Numbered from the stretch's first letter, positions 1-8,947 are shown. The stretch: 64,000 nt of DNA from Methylobacterium tardum (GCF_023546765.1 NZ_CP097484.1:3194001-3258000); one strand, 5' to 3'. The notes: generated by a model from the letters alone, not told the origin. Numbers and translations: made by a program.

Positions 1-40
1 CAGCCCGCCCGGTTTGCCACCGCAGGCTTCTTTGTTGCGC
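1..40 (+). terminator. GC-rich hairpin repeat, copy 1 (terminator-like)
   Basis: A degenerate inverted repeat (AGCCCGCCCGG ... CCGCAGGCTTCTTTG) followed by a T-rich tract, oriented as an intrinsic terminator on the plus strand. It is a diverged copy of the element at 500-536 and of the reverse-oriented elements at 17395 and 17881. It lies just beyond the stop codon of the minus-strand PilZ gene, so its plus-strand orientation does not fit that gene. Confidence 0.45.
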
Positions 41-41
41 G

Positions 42-284
42 TCAGAGAACGCGTAGGCCTATCTCATTGGGTCTGCGCCACACGACCTTGGCTTGGACCA
101 TTTCGCCGGTCGCCTCGACGAGCAGCCGGAACTCGTCCGGGATGCCGATCACGCTCAGCACCTTGATCCGCGCCCCGCCCTCAGAGCGATCCCGCAGGGT
201 GCAGTCGATCACGCCACCGCCGGGAAGCATGACCTTGCCGGCAAGTAGCACGCGGCGCCGAGTTGTCTCTCGCCTGTTGTCCAT
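42..284 (-). CDS. PilZ domain protein
   Basis: Encodes 80 residues that are almost entirely one PilZ domain, the family that typically binds cyclic di-GMP and acts in the cytoplasm on motility, polysaccharide export or transcription. The N-terminus carries the arginine-rich ligand motif (NRRETTRRRV) and the middle carries the second motif (DRSEGGARI). The ATG at 284 is chosen because it places the arginine motif at the usual extreme N-terminus; a longer frame upstream exists but looks non-coding. No partner output domain is present, so it is a single-domain receptor of unknown target. The domain call is firm; ligand binding is family knowledge. Confidence 0.85.
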   Translation of the reverse strand: MDNRRETTRRRVLLAGKVMLPGGGVIDCTLRDRSEGGARIKVLSVIGIPDEFRLLVEATGEMVQAKVVWRRPNEIGLRVL

Positions 285-499
285 CGTCCATCGCCTTTGG
301 ACGAACGAGCTAACGCCCTTCACCTTAACAGGACGGAAAGGGTGCAACCGGATGCCACGCCTTGCGGAACCGTTGGGCGCCGGTCTGTGGCGCTGGCAGC
401 CACGGACAAGTCTGGCACCCGACATCTGTTAAGATCCCGCTCGGGAACTGATCAGCCGTCGGCGGGTCTACGTGGCATTCACGGGACGACTCCACCTTC

Positions 500-536
500 A
501 GCCCGCCCGGTCCGCCGCGGCGGGCTTCTTTGTCGC
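500..536 (+). terminator. GC-rich hairpin repeat, copy 2 (terminator-like)
   Basis: Inverted repeat with arms AGCCCGCC and GGCGGGCT, followed by TTCTTTG. It reads as an intrinsic terminator for plus-strand transcription, yet the flanking genes (42-284 and 539-724) are both on the minus strand. Same family as copies at 1, 17395 and 17881. It may end a small untranslated plus-strand transcript arising between 285 and 500. Confidence 0.55.
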
Positions 537-538
537 CT

Positions 539-724
539 CTAGCCGATCACCAGCCAGACCAGCAGAAGTGCCACGACCGCGCCAGCTACGGCCATGCCGA
601 GTAGAACCGGGCTGGCGAGCTGGTCGCCGGTGTCTACGTCCTCACCCAGGCGGTGGATCGGCCGGTTGGCGGCCCCGCTGCTCGCCGAGCTGGTGTTCAC
701 GTCCGGGTAGATACGCGCGCTCAT
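539..724 (-). CDS. small single-pass membrane protein
   Basis: Encodes 61 residues: a polar N-terminal half followed by one strongly hydrophobic segment near the C-terminus (about residues 38-60, VLLGMAVAGAVVALLLVWLV). The ATG at 724 is preceded by a strong Shine-Dalgarno sequence (AGGAGG, 5 bases upstream), which decides the start over a longer frame. No family is recognised. The protein is predicted to insert in the inner membrane with a short periplasmic or cytoplasmic tail. Gene reality is well supported by the ribosome site and the clear amphipathic layout; function is unknown. Confidence 0.65.
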   Translation of the reverse strand: MSARIYPDVNTSSASSGAANRPIHRLGEDVDTGDQLASPVLLGMAVAGAVVALLLVWLVIG

Positions 725-836
725 AAGGACCTCCTGTCGGGAGGAGAACGAGCGGCGCACCTAGCCGGTTCAACCATCGCGCGGCCGTAGCCGGCGCGAA
801 TGACTTCGTGCGGTGGGGTGCGTGCGCAGCTTATCC

Positions 837-1160
837 TCAACCGCGCGCGGCCTCTCCGGATTCGGCTATGGCGTCTACGGAGTGGCTTGATAGGGGCGAT
901 ACCGACCGCGACCAGGATCTCTCATCCCCGGCTGGGCAGAAGGTCCAGCTGATCAGGGAAGGTGGCAGGCCAAGGTGCAGGACGTCCAATCCGCAGCGAG
1001 GTTTCTGGGTTTCACCCTCGATCAGCCGCGTCAGTGCGATGGTGGCCTTCTCATAACAGCCGAGCAGATCCTGCTCGAAGATGACGGCGAAGCCGATCCG
1101 GGTCCATTCGATACGGAACACCCCTTGCGGGGTTTCATGAAGCCAGCAGCCTCTCAGCAT
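837..1160 (-). CDS. hypothetical protein
   Basis: Encodes 107 residues. The first 75 (starting MLRGCWLHETPQGVF) resemble a short hypothetical family common in Methylobacterium-type genomes, with a tryptophan-rich start and a WTF motif near residue 73. The ATG at 1160 follows a good ribosome site (GGAGG, 7 bases upstream). The C-terminal 30 residues are serine-rich and low in conservation features, so the original stop may have been lost by a frameshift. No enzymatic motif is visible. Confidence 0.6.
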   Translation of the reverse strand: MLRGCWLHETPQGVFRIEWTRIGFAVIFEQDLLGCYEKATIALTRLIEGETQKPRCGLDVLHLGLPPSLISWTFCPAGDERSWSRSVSPLSSHSVDAIAESGEAARG

Positions 1161-1335
1161 CGACGTTCCTCCAAGATTTTATGGAGAAACGATGAATCGA
1201 GGGTTGCGGATCCTCATAGGGCTTTTGACGGACGGATCAGTGCTGCCTCGAGATAGCCGCCCCGTAGCGGTCAGCCTGAAGCCGGGTCAGGCCGGTGATG
1301 AGCGCGAGGGCGTCCCGACAGACAAGTAAGGCATA
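1161..1335. other. short intergenic stretch
   Basis: Between two minus-strand small genes. No coding or structural signal beyond the hairpin that begins at 1336. Confidence 0.5.
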
Positions 1336-1369
1336 AGGCGGGCACGCTCGCACGAGCGCGCCCGCCTTT
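1336..1369 (-). terminator. intrinsic terminator hairpin
   Basis: A long hairpin: outer arms AGGCGGGC / GCCCGCCT and inner arms CGCTCG / CGAGCG, with a T-containing flank on both sides. It sits about 40 bases past the stop of the minus-strand gene at 1408-1632 and would end that transcript; it could also work on the plus strand. Confidence 0.7.
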
Positions 1370-1407
1370 CATCCGCCTTATCACCACTCAGACGAGCGGC
1401 AGAGCCG

Positions 1408-1632
1408 TCAACAACGCTCCCCCGCTTCAGCTTGCAGGTGCCTCTTGGCCCTGCCGAGCACTGAGCAGGGATCGTGTCCCTTTTCCTTCGCGAAAAGTAA
1501 CAGGTCGGTAATCAGGTCCACGACCTCACAAGCGGGCACGCCACCAGTCCAACGTCGGTCTGCGCCCTCGGCGTGGAGATAAGCGTCGAGAGCGGCTTGA
1601 GCGAGTTCAACGCGTCTAACCCTTGTAGGCAT
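1408..1632 (-). CDS. hypothetical small helical protein
   Basis: Encodes 74 residues with an arginine-rich start and a helical body (ELAQAALDAYLHAEG, then VVDLITDLLLFAKEKG). The ATG at 1632 has a GAGGAG ribosome site 7 bases upstream, preferred over a GTG further out at 1647. It resembles short hypothetical proteins repeated in Methylobacterium-type genomes; no function can be given. A terminator hairpin follows at 1336-1369. Confidence 0.6.
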   Translation of the reverse strand: MPTRVRRVELAQAALDAYLHAEGADRRWTGGVPACEVVDLITDLLLFAKEKGHDPCSVLGRAKRHLQAEAGERC

Positions 1633-1806
1633 GAGCGTTCTCCTCACCGCCTGGCCTTTTGGGGCTGCCAGTGCGGCTATGCGGTTACCGCGTTCGAATT
1701 AAACGCCGTGATGACCGCGCGGTTCTCGCAACATTCGTCCTACTTCAGCAGTATATCTTCATATAAGCATACAAACGACGTGACCTGTACCAAGATACCA
1801 GCGCCC

Positions 1807-1947
1807 TCAGCTCCCCTCACCCTGTTCGTTTGGCAGCGCCTGCGTCTGTCGGACCGCCTTCTTGAGCTCGGCCGCTACGGCGGATGCGCGGCCGGCGACC
1901 CAACTCGCCTGCTTGGAGGTGAATTTCCAAACCGGGCTGACGTCTGC
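1807..1947 (-). pseudogene. truncated reading-frame remnant
   Basis: On the minus strand about 46 codons look protein-coding in composition (VWKFTSKQASWVAGRA, then a lysine/alanine helix) and end at a TGA at 1807. No start codon with a ribosome site lies upstream in frame, and coding character switches frame near 1950, so this looks like the 3' end of a decayed gene. The rest of 1650-2316 shows no convincing gene. Confidence 0.25.
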
Positions 1948-2316
1948 TTTCGGGCGGGGCTGGCAGCAACCTGCACGACCAGCTTGGGTTCGAGGCGAAC
2001 CGTCTGATTTCCGGCGCCGCGCGAAAGCCCGCTCCCGCGCATAGCCGGAGTTACCGGACGGCTGCTTTCAGTAAGAGCCGACGGCGCCCCGGCCGGCTCG
2101 GTTAGGTCGGAAGCCGCGCATCCGCTTTTGCGGCCGGCCTTCTCCGAAGCGGTCATTCTGCTTGCGGCCAAGTGTTGTCGTCCAGGCCGCCGCGGCTGCT
2201 GGCGCGCGGTCGTTCCGAAAGCTGATGCTCGGTCGAGCTTCGGCCTTCGCGCTGCGTGGACTGGACGGCGTCCGCCGCCAAGCGGAACTGGTGCACTTCG
2301 GCTTGGTTGCTGAGCT

Positions 2317-2550
2317 ATGTCTTCTCCGGCCCCGCAGCCCGGTCTTCGCGTGAGCGTCGATCTCAACCTCTGCCAAGCCTACGCTCAGTGCTGCTACGCA
2401 GCGCCACAGCACTTCCGTATCGAGGGGCCCGAGGCGCTGTTCTACGACCCCGCGCCCGGAGCGCGGGATCGCGCCGACATCGAACGGGCACGGATCGCCT
2501 GTCCCGTTCAGGCGATCCGGGTCGAAGACAAAAGCCATGAAGGCGCATGA
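2317..2550 (+). CDS. [3Fe-4S]-type ferredoxin
   Basis: Encodes 77 residues with cysteines at 19, 25 and 62 (CQAYAQC ... ACPVQAI). The spacing C-x5-C ... CP, with the usual second cysteine replaced, is that of small [3Fe-4S] ferredoxins that deliver electrons to bacterial cytochromes P450. It overlaps the following ferredoxin reductase gene by 14 bases and sits one gene before a P450, so the three form a class I P450 electron chain. A cytoplasmic one-electron carrier role is well supported by motif and context. Confidence 0.88.
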   Translation: MSSPAPQPGLRVSVDLNLCQAYAQCCYAAPQHFRIEGPEALFYDPAPGARDRADIERARIACPVQAIRVEDKSHEGA

Positions 2551-3826
2551 GATGGGACATGGCCAGCCCAGCCGTGCGTTGGTGGTCGGTGCCGGCCTTG
2601 CAGCCCTGCGCGGGGCCGAAGCGATGCGCGATACAGGCTTCTCTGGCACCCTCACGATCGTCGGGGCCGAGCCCTACCGTCCCTACGACCGGCCGCCGCT
2701 CTCAAAGCATGTACTGACCGGTCAGATCGCCCCTGACGCCACCACCCTGCCGAGCAGCTTCGGTGAGGACGTTGACTGGCACCTCGGCATCCCGGCTGTG
2801 CGCCTCAATCGCGCAGACCGCCTGGTTCACCTCGCGGACGGCACAGCGCTGCCCTACGACCGCCTGCTGATCGCCACCGGCACCCGCGCCCGGCCCTGGC
2901 CGAACCCACACGAGGGCAGGCTCGCGGGGGTCTACACCCTGCGCGGCCGCGACGACGCAATTGCTTTGCGCAAGGCGCTTACTTCCGGCCCAAAACGCGT
3001 GCTGGTGATCGGCGGTGGCCTGATCGGCTGCGAGGTAGCCAGCGCATGCCGGCAACTCAGCCTACCCGTGACCCTGGTCCAGCCCGGCCCGGCGCCGCTC
3101 GCCCGTGTGCTCGGCCGGTATATTGGAGCGATCGTCGGCGCAATGCACGAGGCTCGCGGCGTCGACCTGCGCCTGGGTGGCGAGGTCGAGTGGCTGGAGG
3201 AGGCAAATGGCCGGTTCATGCGCGCGCACCTCGCCGATGGCACGGCCATCGCGGCGGACATTGCGGTGATGGCGCTCGGCGCAGTGCGCAACACCGAGTG
3301 GCTCTACGGATCCGGTCTGTCGTTCGACGCGGGCGGCGTCGACTGTGACGCAGACGGTTACGTACTCGGTGAAGATGGCTGCCCCGACACCGCGATCGCG
3401 GCGGCGGGCGACGTGGCGCGTTTCCCCCACCCGCTCTACGGCGGACACCGCATCGCGGTAGAGCACTGGGGCCATGCGGTCGCGCAGGGCGTGCATGCCG
3501 GTCGCCTGCTCGCCGGGGATAAGCCCGAACGGAACTACGCTGCGCTGCCGGCTTTCTGGTCAGGGCAGGCGGGCGTCACGCTCAAGTCAGTCGGGCTGAC
3601 CGAGGGGGCGGACGCGATGACGATCGCCCAGGGCGATCCAGCCACAGGCCGCTTCCTCGCGCTCTACGGCCGAGAGGGACGGTGTATCGCGGCCGTGTCG
3701 GTCGATTGCGGGCGCTGGCTGCCGGCCTACGCAGAGCGGATTGCAGCAGCTGCACCCTTCCCACCCGAAGAGACAGTGATCGACCGAGGTGGCGCACTTG
3801 CCATCCTGGCGCCTGGCTTTTCCTGA
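2537..3826 (+). CDS. FAD/NAD(P)-dependent ferredoxin reductase
   Basis: Encodes 429 residues of the pyridine-nucleotide disulphide-type oxygenase reductase family. An N-terminal FAD-binding motif (VVGAGLAALRG, near residue 16) and a central NAD(P)-binding motif (VIGGGLIGCE, near residue 156) are present, followed by a second FAD contact (AAGDVARF). It moves electrons from NAD(P)H to the neighbouring ferredoxin. Start at 2537 overlaps the ferredoxin stop; an ATG at 2552 is an alternative. The downstream P450 starts 22 bases after the stop, consistent with one operon. Confidence 0.9.
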   Translation: MKAHEMGHGQPSRALVVGAGLAALRGAEAMRDTGFSGTLTIVGAEPYRPYDRPPLSKHVLTGQIAPDATTLPSSFGEDVDWHLGIPAVRLNRADRLVHLADGTALPYDRLLIATGTRARPWPNPHEGRLAGVYTLRGRDDAIALRKALTSGPKRVLVIGGGLIGCEVASACRQLSLPVTLVQPGPAPLARVLGRYIGAIVGAMHEARGVDLRLGGEVEWLEEANGRFMRAHLADGTAIAADIAVMALGAVRNTEWLYGSGLSFDAGGVDCDADGYVLGEDGCPDTAIAAAGDVARFPHPLYGGHRIAVEHWGHAVAQGVHAGRLLAGDKPERNYAALPAFWSGQAGVTLKSVGLTEGADAMTIAQGDPATGRFLALYGREGRCIAAVSVDCGRWLPAYAERIAAAAPFPPEETVIDRGGALAILAPGFS

Positions 3827-3847
3827 CGCGTAGGCACCGGACTCGAC

Positions 3848-5126
3848 ATGGCCGACGCAACCCTCCTCAGCCAGATCAAGGACTTCTCCAACCGCGCCGA
3901 CCCGTACCCGCTGTACGCCCGCCTGCGGCAGACTCCGGTCTCGTGCCAGAACGACGGGGGGCAGATTGACGGCGCTTCGGGCGACAAAGCACGGGGCGTG
4001 TGGGTGGCAGCCAGCCACGACGCCGTCATGCGCTTGCAGAACGACCCGCGTCTCAGCGTCGAGACCCAGCCGCCGACGAAGCGCCCGTCCACCGGCAACC
4101 CGGTTACGGACTACCTCGTCAATCCGGTCAAGAACCGGATCACCGACAGTCACCAGCCGTTCCTGTTCCGCGACCCGCCCGCGCACGATCTCCTGCGCGC
4201 TGCCACCGTTCATCAGTTCACCCCCGCTCGCGTGCAGGCGATGCGCGCCCGCTCGGAGCGGCTGGTCAGCGAGATGCTGGACCGCAAGGTCGGCTCGCAC
4301 GAGATCGATATCGTCGCCGACCTCGCCTACCCCCTTCCTGTCGCGGTAATCTGCGAGTTGTTCGGCGTACCGGAGGGGGACGAGGCGAATTTCCACGACT
4401 GGTCGAGCCAGCTCGCTACGGCGGTCGAGCCCGGTGTTGTCGTCAGCGAAGAGACCCGCATCGAAAACGCCCGGACCTTCGACGCCATCTCGGATTACCT
4501 CGCCGACCTCGTAGCTGAGAAGCGTCGCCAGCCGCGCGACGACCTACTCTCAGGGTTGGCCAATCACGCCACGCCTGATGGCTACAGGATGGGCGACCTC
4601 GACCTGATTTCGACCGCGATCCTGATCCTCGTCGCCGGCCACGAGACCGCGGTGAACCTGATCGGCAACGCCTGGCTCACGCTGATGCGCCACCCGGACG
4701 AGTTGGAGCGCCTGCGCGCCGAACCCGGCCGTGCCCCGCGCGTGGTCGAGGAGGTGATGCGCTACGATCCCCCTGTGCAACTCGTCAGCCGCAAGACCCT
4801 CAGCGCCATCGATATCGCCGGCACTACGATCCCCGAAGGTGAGGCCGTCGTCCTGATGCTCGCCGCCGGCAATCGCGACCCGGCCGCGTTTCCCGACCCG
4901 GATAGGTTTGACCCGGATCGCGTCGGCACGCGCCACCTCGGCTTCGGGGGGGCTGCACTACTGCGTCGGAGCCCCCTTAGGCCGGTTTGAGGCTGAGGCC
5001 GCGCTCACTGCGCTAGCACGCCGCCTGAAGGCTCCCCGCTTGATCGAAGATCCTCCGCCCTATCGCCGCCCAGCAACCCTGCGCGGACCGGAGCGTTTGC
5101 GGGTGGAGATCGAGGAGGTCCGTTAG
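3848..5126 (+). pseudogene. cytochrome P450, frameshifted in the haem loop
   Basis: A class I bacterial P450 monooxygenase split across two frames. The first frame (3848-4990) gives the N-terminal 365 residues with the I-helix motif AGHETA (near residue 262) and the K-helix ExxR (EVMRYDPP, near 301), ending in LGFGG. The second frame continues with LHYCVGAPLGRFEAE, which contains the haem-ligand cysteine, and ends at 5126. The switch falls in a run of seven G at 4946-4952; nine G would restore the usual FGGGLHYC motif. As read, the haem cysteine is lost and the product is inactive. Alternatives are a sequencing error in the G run or slippage. Substrate is unknown. Confidence 0.85.
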
Positions 5127-5151
5127 CGGGCGTCAGTGTCTCGGATCAACG

Positions 5152-5346
5152 GACGCCATCGTCATCGGTGATACCTCTTACGATGCTGAGGCTACGCGGA
5201 TGGCCAGTGTGCGCACAATCGGGCTGCTCAGTGTCGGCTGGTCGGCCGAGGAGCTGAAGCAGGCAAGCTGCATCGCCACGTACCGGGATCCGGCAGGTCT
5301 GCTCGCCCACGACGATGGTTTGCCTTTAACGGGGCCACAGACCTAG
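5152..5346 (+). pseudogene. HAD-family phosphatase, C-terminal fragment
   Basis: Sixty-four codons encode the C-terminal part of a haloacid-dehalogenase-type hydrolase: VIGDTSYDAEA is the fourth HAD motif (GDT...D), followed by the usual RTIGLLSVGW and YRDPAGLL tail. The N-terminal nucleophile motif DxD and the core are missing, and no start codon is present. The fragment is a remnant between the P450 and the thioesterase relic. Confidence 0.7.
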
Positions 5347-5372
5347 CGCTTCGACGACGGGATGTGTGGCTC

Positions 5373-5771
5373 ATGAGTGATCAAATCCCGAACGTCCCTG
5401 GTGGTCCGCACCTAGGTTCCATCGCAATGCCACGCGATATGAACGCGAGTGGCGCCATCTTCGGAAGGTGAACCGTGTCGCAGATGGATCTGGCCGGGGG
5501 TACCTTCGTCGCTCAGCGCGCACAGGGTCGCGTCGTCACGGTCAGCATCGATGCGATGCGCTTCCTGCGTCCGATCTCAGTCGGCGATGAGGTCAGCTGC
5601 TATTGTACGCTGCATGAAGAAGGTGAGACGTCACTGGCGGTTAAGGTCGAGATCTGGGTTCGGGAACGAAGCGGCAGAAACCCGGAGAAGGTGACCGAAG
5701 GCGTGCTCACCTCCGTGGCGCTGGACGACGACGGCAAACCTCGTTCTCTGCGCGGAATAAATCAGAGCTAG
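5373..5771 (+). pseudogene. acyl-CoA thioesterase (YciA type) with in-frame stop
   Basis: Read through, 132 codons encode a hotdog-fold acyl-CoA thioesterase: N-terminal MPRDMNASGAIFG, then SQMDLAGG, VVTVSIDAMRFLRPI and VGDEVSCYC, all typical of the YciA group. Codon 33 (5469-5471) is TGA where the family has tryptophan (GGW). Translation could restart at GTG 5475 and give 98 residues, but that product lacks the N-terminal active-site strand. Most likely a nonsense-mutated pseudogene; stop-codon recoding is unlikely. Confidence 0.75.
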
Positions 5772-5812
5772 GCCAGCGCGCACATCCTGGTGGCATGTGA
5801 TTGAGACAGCCG

Positions 5813-7402
5813 CTACCTCTCGCCCATCGCAATCCTAATTTGCTGCTCTTCTAGATCGAGCTCGGCCATGAGTACGGACAGCTCCTCGTGCTCGAGGTCA
5901 TCCCTGTGATCGGCCAGTAGCTTCGTCCGCGCCGCCTCGATGGCTGTCAGTCGCAGGTCGAGCCTCGCAGATAAACGTTCCACGCCGATACCGCTCTCCT
6001 CGCTCGCATGAGCGGCACGCTTGGCACGCTGGCGCAACTCGCGGAGCAGGTCCTCGGCGGCCGCGGCCTGCTCCGGACCGAGATCCTCCAGCTTGTCGGT
6101 GACGGCAGCCATCGCGGCGACCGTGGTCTTGCTGCGCGCTTCGATTGCCTGCGGCGTGACTGCCGGATTGGTCACACGGTCTTCTGGCTCGCTCAGACCG
6201 TAATAGCGGATCAGGGGACCGAGGGTCGTGCCTTGGATCACCAGCGTGGCGAGGATAGCGCAGAAAGCTAGGAACAGGATGAGGTCGCGTCCGGGGAAGT
6301 TGACCGGAAGAGCCAAGCCGGCAGCTAAGCTCACGACGCCACGCATTCCAGCCCACGACAGGATTGTGGCGTGGCTCCACGGGGGCATCGGATCTTGCTC
6401 CCGCAGGCTGCGCGATAACGCACGCGGCAGCCAGAGAGCCGGGAAGACCCAGATGAACCGGCTGACGATGAGGGCAGCGGACACCGCCAAGCCCAAGATC
6501 GCGAGATGGCGGAACTCGTACTGGCCGAGACGTTCCCCGATTCCGCGCAACTGTAGGCCGATGAGTACAAAGACCAGGGCGGTCAGGACGAACTCGACAA
6601 AGCTCCAGACCGCACCCGACTCGAGACGGGTCCGGGCGGTGAAAGCCGCGTGCTGCTTCTGGCCGAGTACGAGGCCGCAGGTGACCGCCGCGAGTACGCC
6701 CGAGGCATGGACCTGCTCCGCCGCGAGGTAGGCTGCGAAGCCCGCCAGAAATGAGACGAGGATGTCGAGCAGGGTATCCTCAAGGTGACTAAAGATCCAC
6801 ATCGCGATGCGGCCGACGACGTAGCCGATCAACGTGCCGCCCGCGGCCGCGAATAGGAACGAGAGGGAGGCTTGGCCAAGCGAGACTTCGCCAGCCAGCG
6901 TCGCGGCGACGGCGAAACGGTAGAGGACGAGCGACGATGCGTCGTTGAGCAGGCTCTCGCCTTCCAGGATGACGACGAGCCGCTTTGTTATACGAAAGTT
7001 CTTCAGCACTGACGCGGCCGCAACCGCATCGGGCGGGGCTACGATTGCCCCCAGCGCGATGGCGGCGGCCCAGGGCAGGTCCGGCACCAGGAACTTCGCG
7101 GTGACCGCCACAGCCGCGGCCGTGAACAGGACGGCACCAAGCGCGAGGAACAGGATTGGACGCAGGTTGAAGCGGAAGGCCGGCCAATCGGTCCTGTAGG
7201 CACTTGCCTGAAGCAAGGGAGGCAAGAACAGGACAAGCGCGAGTTGTGGGTCGAGGGTGACGGTAGGCAGGCCCGGGATCAGTGCGAGGGCCATCCCGCC
7301 TAGGACGAGGACGACCGCGAGAGGGACCTGAAGACGGCGTGCGACGAGGGCTAGAACGACGCAGGCCGCGAGCAGGGCTAGGAGGGTTTCAAAGATCTCC
7401 AC
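5813..7402 (-). CDS. Na+/H+ antiporter, CPA1 (NhaP) family
   Basis: Encodes 529 residues. The first 400 form about 12 hydrophobic segments typical of CPA1 cation/proton antiporters, with APPDAVAAA and EGESLLNDASS carrying the conserved acidic residues of the ion path. The C-terminal 120 residues are cytosolic and helical. It exchanges Na+ (or K+) for protons across the inner membrane for pH and salt homeostasis. Start is a GTG at 7402, with GGAGG well upstream; it is monocistronic between a decayed gene and an intergenic stretch. Confidence 0.85.
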   Translation of the reverse strand: MEIFETLLALLAACVVLALVARRLQVPLAVVLVLGGMALALIPGLPTVTLDPQLALVLFLPPLLQASAYRTDWPAFRFNLRPILFLALGAVLFTAAAVAVTAKFLVPDLPWAAAIALGAIVAPPDAVAAASVLKNFRITKRLVVILEGESLLNDASSLVLYRFAVAATLAGEVSLGQASLSFLFAAAGGTLIGYVVGRIAMWIFSHLEDTLLDILVSFLAGFAAYLAAEQVHASGVLAAVTCGLVLGQKQHAAFTARTRLESGAVWSFVEFVLTALVFVLIGLQLRGIGERLGQYEFRHLAILGLAVSAALIVSRFIWVFPALWLPRALSRSLREQDPMPPWSHATILSWAGMRGVVSLAAGLALPVNFPGRDLILFLAFCAILATLVIQGTTLGPLIRYYGLSEPEDRVTNPAVTPQAIEARSKTTVAAMAAVTDKLEDLGPEQAAAAEDLLRELRQRAKRAAHASEESGIGVERLSARLDLRLTAIEAARTKLLADHRDDLEHEELSVLMAELDLEEQQIRIAMGER

Positions 7403-7836
7403 ACGAGCGTCTCCGCGCGAGGAAGCTCACCTCCCCTCGCGGGGTTCAACCGTTCGACTTGCTCGATGTTCGCGTCCGCACAGGGCGATGTGCAGCAACT
7501 CTTCGGAGCACTCCGTCGCGCATCGAGCGGTTTGCCGCCAGTGATCCTCAACCGAGGCCACGGCAAAGGCGCAAGACGGGTGGATCGGTAGGCGGCCGCC
7601 TGAGCGCTTCGAACCAAAATCAGCTGCCTGCGTGTCGGTGAGCGGGATGACGTTGATTGGCCAACAGGGGGATGGCCGCATCCTGCGCTACCTAATGTCC
7701 GATACCACCAGCCAGGAACCGCCTTTGTCGCAGGTCGGTTTCTGTGAGACCTGACACTTAGCCTCGCCGCGAATTTAGCTCTTTGCCGGCGGCGGGTCCT
7801 GGGCAGCTGATCAGCTCCGCTCTTACCCCAGACGGA
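7403..7836. other. intergenic region without recognised gene
   Basis: About 430 bases between the divergent antiporter and short-chain dehydrogenase genes. It must hold both promoters, but no reading frame, repeat or clear -35/-10 pair could be supported. Confidence 0.4.
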
Positions 7837-8928
7837 ATGTCGCCGATGTATGATGGTGTTAGCGCGACGAGCGGAACGCAGCCGGTTGTTGTGGTCACCG
7901 GTGCCTCCGCCGGGGTCGGACGCGCGGTGGCAGTCGCTTTCGCCCGCCGTGGCTGGTCCGTAGGCCTAATTGCTCGAGGGCGCGACCGATTAGAAAGCGC
8001 GTCGCGCGAGGTCGAACGCGCTGGTGGACGCGCGATCGTCCTGCAGGCCGACGTGTCCGACGCTGAAGCGCTTGAGGCTGCGGCAGCACAGGTTGTCGGC
8101 GCCTTTGGCCGAATTGATTTCTGGGTGAACAGCGCCATGGTGACGGTCTATGCACCGGTCGCCGCGATCAGCCCCGAAGAAGTCAAACGTGTCACGGAGG
8201 TAACATACCTCGGCCAGGTGTACGGCACGCTCGCGGCCCTGCAGCACATGCGGAGGCGCAACCGCGGAACGATCGTGCAGATCGGGTCAGCTCTGGCCTA
8301 TCGGTCTATCCCACTGCAATCCGCCTACTGCGCTGCGAAAGCTGCTGTGCGTGGCTTCACGGACTCTTTGCGGAGTGAGCTCCTGCATGAGCGCAGTCGT
8401 ATTCGTCTCACCATGGTCCAACTGCCAGCGGTCAATACACCGCAGTTTGCTTGGGCGCGCAGCCATCTTCCCCAGCGGCTGCAGCCCGTGCCCCCAATCC
8501 ACAATCCTGCACCAGTCGCAGAGGCGATCGTCCGTGCTGCGATCGAGGCACCGCGTGAGCTCTGGGTAGGAGGTCCCACGATCCAGGCGGTTCTGGGCAA
8601 CATGGCGGCTCCGCGTGTACTGGATCGCCTGATGGCGCGCCGAGCCTGGACCGGTCAGATGACGGGTGAAGCAGCCTACCCTCGGCCCGATAACCTGTTT
8701 GAGGCGCCTGCGGGCGACCCTGGCGCAGAAGGCCGTTTCGGCGAACAGTCCCGCTCAAGAGTGTTTTCAATTTCGGAAACGTCAGCACGCATTTTGATCG
8801 CTGCTTTCGCTCTTTCAAGCGCAGCCGGCCTGACAGCGCTCGGCTACCGGTTTGGCGTGGACCGGCGTCGTCATGCTCCCACAAGGCGTCTACCTGAGCG
8901 AGAGCAAGCTGCACGTCTCGTTGGCTGA
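7837..8928 (+). CDS. short-chain dehydrogenase/reductase with C-terminal extension
   Basis: Encodes about 363 residues. The Rossmann motif TGASAGVG lies near residue 21, the structural NSA motif follows, and the catalytic YxxxK is YCAAK with an upstream serine (QIGSA). This is the classical SDR layout for NAD(P)H-dependent oxidoreduction of a small carbonyl or alcohol. The C-terminal 100 residues extend past the usual 250 and include a hydrophobic stretch (ILIAAFALSSAAGLTALGY) that may anchor it to the membrane. Start is uncertain: ATG 7837 or 7846. Substrate unknown. Confidence 0.8.
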   Translation: MSPMYDGVSATSGTQPVVVVTGASAGVGRAVAVAFARRGWSVGLIARGRDRLESASREVERAGGRAIVLQADVSDAEALEAAAAQVVGAFGRIDFWVNSAMVTVYAPVAAISPEEVKRVTEVTYLGQVYGTLAALQHMRRRNRGTIVQIGSALAYRSIPLQSAYCAAKAAVRGFTDSLRSELLHERSRIRLTMVQLPAVNTPQFAWARSHLPQRLQPVPPIHNPAPVAEAIVRAAIEAPRELWVGGPTIQAVLGNMAAPRVLDRLMARRAWTGQMTGEAAYPRPDNLFEAPAGDPGAEGRFGEQSRSRVFSISETSARILIAAFALSSAAGLTALGYRFGVDRRRHAPTRRLPEREQAARLVG

Positions 8929-8947
8929 GATCAGCCGTATATGCGCT

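Noticed and set aside
4946..4952. Programmed ribosomal frameshift in the P450
   Set aside because: No typical slippery heptamer with downstream stem is evident, and bacterial P450s are not known to use frameshifting; slippage or error is simpler.
5469..5471. TGA recoded as tryptophan or selenocysteine in the thioesterase
   Set aside because: Other genes here use TGA as a normal stop, and no selenocysteine insertion hairpin is seen; nonsense mutation is more likely.
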